Shown piece by piece: positions 13,839-17,631 of a stretch of 17,631 bases of DNA (the first letter of the stretch is position 1; every line of letters begins with the position of its first letter). The position numbers were made by a program, and so were the translations under genes. This stretch comes from CAZUZD01 sp964624465 (lineage in GTDB: Bacteria > Planctomycetota > Planctomycetia > Isosphaerales > Isosphaeraceae), in the NCBI GenBank assembly GCA_964624465.1, contig CAZUZD010000108.1, positions 1 to 17,631 on the forward strand, given 5' to 3'. A model generated the notes under the pieces. It was not told the DNA's origin. It saw nothing but the letters and a program-made list of their open reading frames with translations, and ran no database searches.

Positions 13839-15290
13839 ATGTCGCAGGCCCAGCCGCCGATCGATCGTTACGACCGCTTCGAGAGCCCGTTCGCCTCGCG
13901 CTACTGCAGCAACGAGATGCTGGCGCTCTGGTCGGCCAGGCGCAAGTTCTCCACCTGGCGACAGCTCTGGGTCGCCCTGGCCGAGGCCCAGCGCACGCTC
14001 GGGCTGAACATCACCGAGGCCCAGGTCGAGGAGCTGCGCTCGAAGGTCAAGGAGTGCGACTTCGCCGCCGCCGCCGCCCACGAGCGCCGGGTCCGCCACG
14101 ACGTGATGGCCCACGTCCACACCTTCGGCGACGCCGCCCCGGGCGCGCGTGCCATCATTCACCTCGGCGCCACCAGCTGCTACGTCACCGACAACACCGA
14201 CCTGATCCTGATCCGCGAGGGCCTGGAGCTGATCCGGGACGGCGTGGTGCAGGCGATCGACGCGCTGGCCGACTTCGCCGACCGCTGGAAGAGCCTGCCC
14301 TGCCTGGGCTACACCCACTTCCAGCCGGCCCAGCTCGTCACCGTCGGCAAGCGGGCCACCCTGTGGGCCTACGAGCTGGTCCTCGACCTCCAGGAGATCG
14401 AGCGCCGGATCGAGTCGCTGGCGTTCCTGGGCGTGAAGGGGACCACCGGCACCCAGGCGAGCTTCCTGGCCCTGTTCGACGGCGACCACGGCAAGGTCGA
14501 GGCGCTGGACCGGCTGGTGGCCGAGGCGTTCGGGTTCGCGAAGATCGTGCCGGTCTCGGGCCAGACCTACACGCGCAAGTTCGACACCCAGGTGGTCAAC
14601 GCCCTGGCCGGCGTGGCCGAGAGCGCGCACCGCTTCGGCAGCGACCTGCGGCTGCTGGCGCACGAGCGTGAGCTGGAGGAGCCGTTCGAGTCGGAGCAGA
14701 TCGGCTCGTCGGCGATGGCGTACAAGCGGAACCCGATGCGGGCCGAGCGGATGTGTGCCATCGCCCGGTTCGTGCTGGCCATGGCCCCGGCGACCGCCCA
14801 GACGGCCGCCACCCAGTGGCTCGAGCGCACGCTCGACGACAGCGCCGCGCGGCGGCTCACGCTGCCCCAGGCGTTCCTGGGCGCCGACGCGATCCTGAAC
14901 CTGTACCTGAACGTGGTGCCCGGCCTGGAGGTCAACCCGGCCATCGTCGCCCGGCACGTCGCCGACGAGCTGCCGTTCATGGCCACCGAGAACGTCATGA
15001 TGGCCGGGGTGCAGGCCGGCGGCGACCGCCAGGACCTGCACGAGCGGATCCGCCGCCACTCGCTCGACGCCCGCACCGCACTCAACGCCGGCGCCGGCAC
15101 CAACGACCTGGTCGAGCGACTCCAGGCCGACCCGGCGTTCGCCGCGCTGGACCTGGCCGACCTGCTCGAACCGTCGCGGTATGTGGGCCGATCGCCGCAG
15201 CAGGTCGACGAGTTCGTCGCCGGCGTCGTCGGGCCGATCCGCCAGCGCTACCCCGACCTGCGAGCCCGCCGCCGCGAGCTGGGCGTCTGA
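13839..15290 (+). CDS. purB: Adenylosuccinate lyase, animal-like type, 483 aa
   Basis: The enzyme splits SAICAR to AICAR and adenylosuccinate to AMP, each with release of fumarate, in purine synthesis. It belongs to the fumarase/aspartase superfamily and is a homotetramer in relatives. The signature loop GSSAMAYKRNP (289-299) carries the catalytic serine, and H160 in GYTHFQPAQL is the likely acid. Long stretches (RHDVMAHVHTFG, IIHLGATSCYVTDNTDL, FLGVKGTTGTQASFL, ELPFMATEN) resemble the vertebrate enzyme more than the B. subtilis or E. coli types, from memory of those sequences. The signature has Ala where most members have Pro (SSAMP). The length matches the roughly 484 residues of the animal enzyme. 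The ATG at 13839 is chosen over TTG 13824. A perfect hairpin 14 nt past the stop probably ends transcription. Confidence 0.95.
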   Translation: MSQAQPPIDRYDRFESPFASRYCSNEMLALWSARRKFSTWRQLWVALAEAQRTLGLNITEAQVEELRSKVKECDFAAAAAHERRVRHDVMAHVHTFGDAAPGARAIIHLGATSCYVTDNTDLILIREGLELIRDGVVQAIDALADFADRWKSLPCLGYTHFQPAQLVTVGKRATLWAYELVLDLQEIERRIESLAFLGVKGTTGTQASFLALFDGDHGKVEALDRLVAEAFGFAKIVPVSGQTYTRKFDTQVVNALAGVAESAHRFGSDLRLLAHERELEEPFESEQIGSSAMAYKRNPMRAERMCAIARFVLAMAPATAQTAATQWLERTLDDSAARRLTLPQAFLGADAILNLYLNVVPGLEVNPAIVARHVADELPFMATENVMMAGVQAGGDRQDLHERIRRHSLDARTALNAGAGTNDLVERLQADPAFAALDLADLLEPSRYVGRSPQQVDEFVAGVVGPIRQRYPDLRARRRELGV

Positions 15291-15304
15291 GGTCCGGCTT
15301 GGCG

Positions 15305-15331
15305 CGTGTCCGGGCGGCCGGCCCGGACACG
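15305..15331 (+). terminator. purB terminator hairpin
   Basis: CGTGTCCGGGC (15305-15315) and GCCCGGACACG (15321-15331) form a perfect 11-bp stem with a 5-nt loop, 14 nt past the purB stop. No T-tract follows. The remaining 216 bp up to rpsU show nothing I can identify. Confidence 0.65.
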
Positions 15332-15547
15332 TGCGGGCCGCTCGGTGCGTGATCGGGTGTCAGTGCCCCGCGAGACGGGGAGTCGGCCCTCGGTTGGGCC
15401 GGGCGGATCCCGGAGGAGCACCCCGCGACCGCACCACCCGCCGCCGGCAACCAGTGCGGGCGAGGCGGGTCGGTGGGGCGTGGTGACCGGGTCCGCAGCA
15501 GGCGCGGCCCGCGTGGTGGGGCCGGGCCGCCGGGGGAGGGGCGAGGC

Positions 15548-15736
15548 TCAGACGCGGGCGGCCTGCCGGGCCTTGCGGAGCCGCTTGAGCTCCTCACGGC
15601 GGCGACGCTCGCTGGGCTTCTCGTAGTAGGCCTTGCGTCGCATCTCCTTGCGGAGGCCGCTTCGCTCACAGAGCTTGCGGAAACGACGGACGGCATCCTG
15701 GATCGACTCGCCGGCACGGACCCGTAGCTTCACCAC
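15548..15736 (-). CDS. rpsU: 30S ribosomal protein S21, 62 aa
   Basis: A small, very basic ribosomal protein of the small subunit, involved in mRNA engagement during initiation. The sequence has the family features: VRAGESIQDAVRRFRKLCERSG, then RKAYYEKPSERRRREE and a basic helical tail. The start is GTG at 15736, followed by a second GTG, with GGAGGAG 8 nt upstream, a very strong ribosome site. It lies downstream of the RRM-protein gene on the same strand, with a 311-bp gap holding an inverted repeat and a candidate promoter. Confidence 0.95.
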   Translation of the reverse strand: MVKLRVRAGESIQDAVRRFRKLCERSGLRKEMRRKAYYEKPSERRRREELKRLRKARQAARV

Positions 15737-15866
15737 AACCTCTACTCCTCCCAGCGGACGGACAATCAGGACAGGCGTCCCGGGCCGCCGCGCCCGGACG
15801 CAAGGGGCAACGTCGTCTTGGAGCGGGCGCCGCCCCTTTTCCGGGCCGGCCGCACGCGAGTCCCGA

Positions 15867-15896
15867 ATCCTAACACAGGCCTCCCACGCTTGCCAA
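15867..15896 (-). promoter_or_regulatory. Candidate rpsU promoter
   Basis: On the minus strand, TTGGCA (15891-15896) and TAGGAT (15867-15872) are 18 nt apart; the first matches the -35 consensus at five of six bases. It lies about 130 nt before the rpsU GTG, suggesting rpsU can be transcribed apart from the upstream gene. Confidence 0.45.
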
Positions 15897-15919
15897 GCCC
15901 CACTTCCGATCCCGACCGA

Positions 15920-15992
15920 CCTGGCCGGCGGACGACCGGTGCGCGGTCCCCGATCGACGTGGGCGCAACCGGACTCGGGCCCGCCGGCCAGG
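15920..15992 (-). terminator. Long 12-bp inverted repeat between the RRM-protein gene and rpsU
   Basis: CCTGGCCGGCGG (15920-15931) and CCGCCGGCCAGG (15981-15992) are perfectly complementary, enclosing 49 nt that contain a further CCGGT/ACCGG pair. It starts 56 nt past the RRM-protein stop and ends just before the candidate rpsU promoter. It could be a terminator or a structured 3' UTR element. Confidence 0.45.
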
Positions 15993-16047
15993 GCCGGAAC
16001 GGGGTTCGGCGGGGATCGGAGGGAGACCGGTCGGGCGAGGCTCGGGC

Positions 16048-16449
16048 TCAGTAGCCGCCGCCGTAATCGCCGCCACTGCCCCCGCCGCCGTAGCCACCAC
16101 CTCCGCCCCCATAGCCGCCGCCGCCGCCACCGTAGCCACCCCCGCTGCTGCGGCCGCTCCGACCGCCGCCGTAGCCACCCCCGCCGCCACCGCTGCGCTC
16201 CTCGCGGGGGCGGGCCTCGTTGACGGTCAGGGGTCGGCCGCTGAAGGGCTGGCCGTTCAGGGCGTTGATGGCCGCCTCGGCCTCGTCGTCGTTGGACATC
16301 TCGACGAAGCCGAAGCCGCGGCTTCGGCCGCTGAACTTGTCGATGATGACCTGGCCGCTGGTGACGGTCCCGTACGGGGAGAAGAGCTCCACCAGGTCGT
16401 CGCCGGTGGTCGAGTAGGGCAGATTGCCGACGTAGATGTTCTTCGCCAT
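16048..16449 (-). CDS. Glycine-rich RRM-domain RNA-binding protein, 133 aa
   Basis: One RNA-recognition motif fills residues 3-80: RNP2 is IYVGNL (5-10) and RNP1 is RGFGFVEM (44-51), with the aromatic residues that stack on RNA bases all present. A tail of Gly, Tyr, Ser and Arg follows (87-133), made of GGGYGG-like repeats. This is the Rbp layout known from cyanobacteria, and it resembles plant glycine-rich RNA-binding proteins. Relatives bind single-stranded RNA and several are cold-induced; this is family knowledge. The ATG at 16449 begins directly at the RRM; its ribosome site (GGCGGGA) is weak. In-frame extension upstream to 16635 is unlike the family and rejected. rpsU is downstream on the same strand. 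Confidence 0.93.
   Translation of the reverse strand: MAKNIYVGNLPYSTTGDDLVELFSPYGTVTSGQVIIDKFSGRSRGFGFVEMSNDDEAEAAINALNGQPFSGRPLTVNEARPREERSGGGGGGYGGGRSGRSSGGGYGGGGGGYGGGGGGYGGGGSGGDYGGGY
16051..16192. repeat. Short tandem repeats encoding the Gly/Tyr-rich tail
   Basis: The plus strand shows repeated GCCGCC and GTAGCCACC-type units, which encode GGGYGGG-like blocks in the RRM protein. Tracts of this kind often vary in length between strains. Confidence 0.8.
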
Positions 16450-16606
16450 GAGTCCCGCCTGCACCGGACAGGGCGTCGGCCCCGGGCCAGGCTCCGCGCT
16501 CGCCAGTTGCGAACGCCGGGGCGCTCGACCGCAGGGGCCGTGGTCGGCCAGGGGCCCGTCATCGACCAAACCGATGATGCCCCGTGCCCCGGGCGACACA
16601 TCGGGG

Positions 16607-16635
16607 ATTGTGATCCGACGCATCCAGGGACACAA
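16607..16635 (-). promoter_or_regulatory. Weak candidate promoter of the RRM-protein gene
   Basis: On the minus strand, TTGTGT (16630-16635) and CACAAT (16607-16612) are 17 nt apart in a locally AT-richer stretch, and would leave a leader of about 150 nt. Long leaders are common in cold-regulated RNA-binding genes, but the hexamers are weak matches. Confidence 0.28.
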
Positions 16636-16706
16636 GCAAATTCTTGCCCGAATCGCCGCTCACGCCTGGACAACGGTCGAGGCGTGCGCGCGTGGCGGGC
16701 CGGCGG

Positions 16707-17591
16707 TCAGCTCGCCACGATCCGGACCGTGAAGGGACGGCTGGGCAGACTGAGCATGCCCGAGGCATCCTGGCCCTGGATCCGCAGCGTGTTGTTGCCG
16801 ATCGGCAGCAGGCTGTTCGGCGTCACCGTGTACGCGCCCTTGGCGTCGCTGGCCGCCGTGCCGATGACCGAGCCGTTGATGTCGATCAGCCGCATGGTCA
16901 TGTTGGGCTGATAGACGCCGGTCAGGCCCGGCTGGCGGTTGGTGGTGATGTAGTCGTTCTTCGGGCCGGTGTCGTCGGCCGCCACCAGGCGGGGCGGTGT
17001 CGGCGCCGCCAGCGGCCGACCCACGCCCAGGGTCGTCTGGAGCACCAGCGCGTAGTCGTTGGCCACCAACGCCGCGGGGCGAGAGCTCTGCTGCGAGTCG
17101 CTCTTGGCGAGCTGGAGCATGGCGTTGTTCAGCCCGGCCGCCGCCGCCGGCGCGGTGCCAGCCTGCTGCAGGCACTTGGCGAAGTAGGCCTGTGTGGTGG
17201 TGATATCGTTGGCGGTGATCGAGGTCTTCCCGACCAGGCCGCGCATCTGGACGTTGAAGGCGTTGAGCGTGCCGCTGGGCACGGCGCCCAGGGTCCCGGC
17301 GATCTGGGTCAGCCAGTACTGCATCTCCTTGATCGCCGGCACCGGCAGCGGCCGGCCGGGGTCAAGCTGGTCGATCCAGTACGGCAGGTTCTTGATCCGG
17401 TCGGCCTTCTGCTGGGCGGTGGCCAGCACCACGCTCTGGTCGCTGGCCGTCTGGACCGCCGAGACCTGCGCCCTCGTCGGGGCCGCGGCCGCGGCCGCGG
17501 CGGGTGCCGTGGCCGTGGCGGTGCTGAGCATCTGGCGGACTTCCAGATCCTCGCTGCCGGGCTGAAATCCGAGTCGGTGGCGGCGGTCCAT
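16707..17591 (-). CDS. Predicted exported planctomycete protein with C-terminal Ig-like domain, 294 aa
   Basis: The N-terminus, with basic residues then GSEDLEVRQMLSTA (12-25), resembles the LExR-LLS type sequence at the start of many large planctomycete surface proteins; its exact sorting role is not settled. A poly-Ala stretch (29-37) follows, then a mostly helical region of unknown family (about 40-190). The last 80 residues look like an Ig-like beta domain: GVYQPNMTMRLIDINGSVIG, then GAYTVTPNSLLPIGNNTLRI, the pattern of bacterial Ig-like repeats in adhesins. No enzyme motif is visible. The ATG at 17591 has GGGAG 9 nt upstream; an ATG at 17624 would add 11 residues. The likely location is the cell surface or outside the cell. 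Confidence 0.75.
   Translation of the reverse strand: MDRRHRLGFQPGSEDLEVRQMLSTATATAPAAAAAAAPTRAQVSAVQTASDQSVVLATAQQKADRIKNLPYWIDQLDPGRPLPVPAIKEMQYWLTQIAGTLGAVPSGTLNAFNVQMRGLVGKTSITANDITTTQAYFAKCLQQAGTAPAAAAGLNNAMLQLAKSDSQQSSRPAALVANDYALVLQTTLGVGRPLAAPTPPRLVAADDTGPKNDYITTNRQPGLTGVYQPNMTMRLIDINGSVIGTAASDAKGAYTVTPNSLLPIGNNTLRIQGQDASGMLSLPSRPFTVRIVAS
17481..17500. repeat. GGCCGC hexamer repeat encoding poly-Ala
   Basis: Three tandem GGCCGC units followed by GG encode the alanine run just after the N-terminal sorting-like sequence of the Ig-like protein. Confidence 0.7.
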
Positions 17592-17631
17592 CGCGGCGGT
17601 CTCCCGGTACGAACAAGCCTTCACCCGCGGT

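Noticed and set aside
13653..15059. A 468-codon minus-strand frame opposite purB.
   Set aside because: It is antisense to an unmistakable adenylosuccinate lyase and is of biased composition.
16450..16635. An N-terminal extension of the RRM protein up to 16635.
   Set aside because: The RRM family begins directly at the MAKNIYVGNL sequence, and the added 62 residues look like non-coding sequence.
1..17631. CRISPR arrays, tRNA or rRNA genes, insertion sequences and prophage genes.
   Set aside because: No spaced direct repeats, cloverleaf-like sequence, transposase motifs or terminal repeats were seen on reading both strands by eye.

Overview
The window is very GC-rich bacterial chromosome, densely packed, with genes on both strands. 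Its gene content points to a planctomycete, most likely of the Isosphaeraceae. The clues are a DUF1501 protein with a Tat signal, a surface protein whose N-terminus carries an 'LEVRQMLS' motif of the planctomycete LExR-LLS type, a large TlpA-like protein with an EF-hand-like loop, and a CusF-SCO fusion lipoprotein. The assignment is inference from family knowledge; no rRNA is present to confirm it. I saw no tRNA, insertion sequence, CRISPR array or phage gene.

Layout. Positions 1-4996 are a minus-strand group: a secreted thioredoxin-fold protein, then an RND/MMPL exporter, then the N-terminus of an ABC transporter ATPase cut by the window edge. Next come an alpha/beta hydrolase (plus strand) and a convergent DUF1501 protein (minus). 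A TolC-like outer-membrane protein (plus) is divergent from the DUF1501 gene and converges on an ArsR-type regulator through two strong hairpins. Upstream of arsR is an unusually AT-rich intergenic stretch with a promoter-like sequence, an overlapping 18-bp palindrome and a second dyad. Behind it on the same strand are the CusF-SCO copper-type lipoprotein and a creatininase-family amidohydrolase. Divergent from these, on the plus strand, are glutamate dehydrogenase and adenylosuccinate lyase of the animal-like type, ended by a perfect hairpin. The right end is minus strand: an Ig-like surface protein, a glycine-rich RRM RNA-binding protein, then ribosomal protein S21.

How genes may work together. 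GDH and PurB are housekeeping nitrogen and purine enzymes. The RRM protein and S21 form a pair known from cyanobacteria (rbp-rpsU), here separated by a long inverted repeat and an apparent separate promoter. ArsR and the SCO lipoprotein may belong to a metal (copper) response, but this rests on position and family only.

There is no clear, complete, previously undescribed multi-gene system here. The most unusual items are the thioredoxin-fold protein that has lost its CxxC motif, the structured operator/leader of arsR, the 10-C tract in the SCO signal peptide, and the rbp-rpsU spacer structure. High GC creates many long open frames opposite real genes; these were left out.
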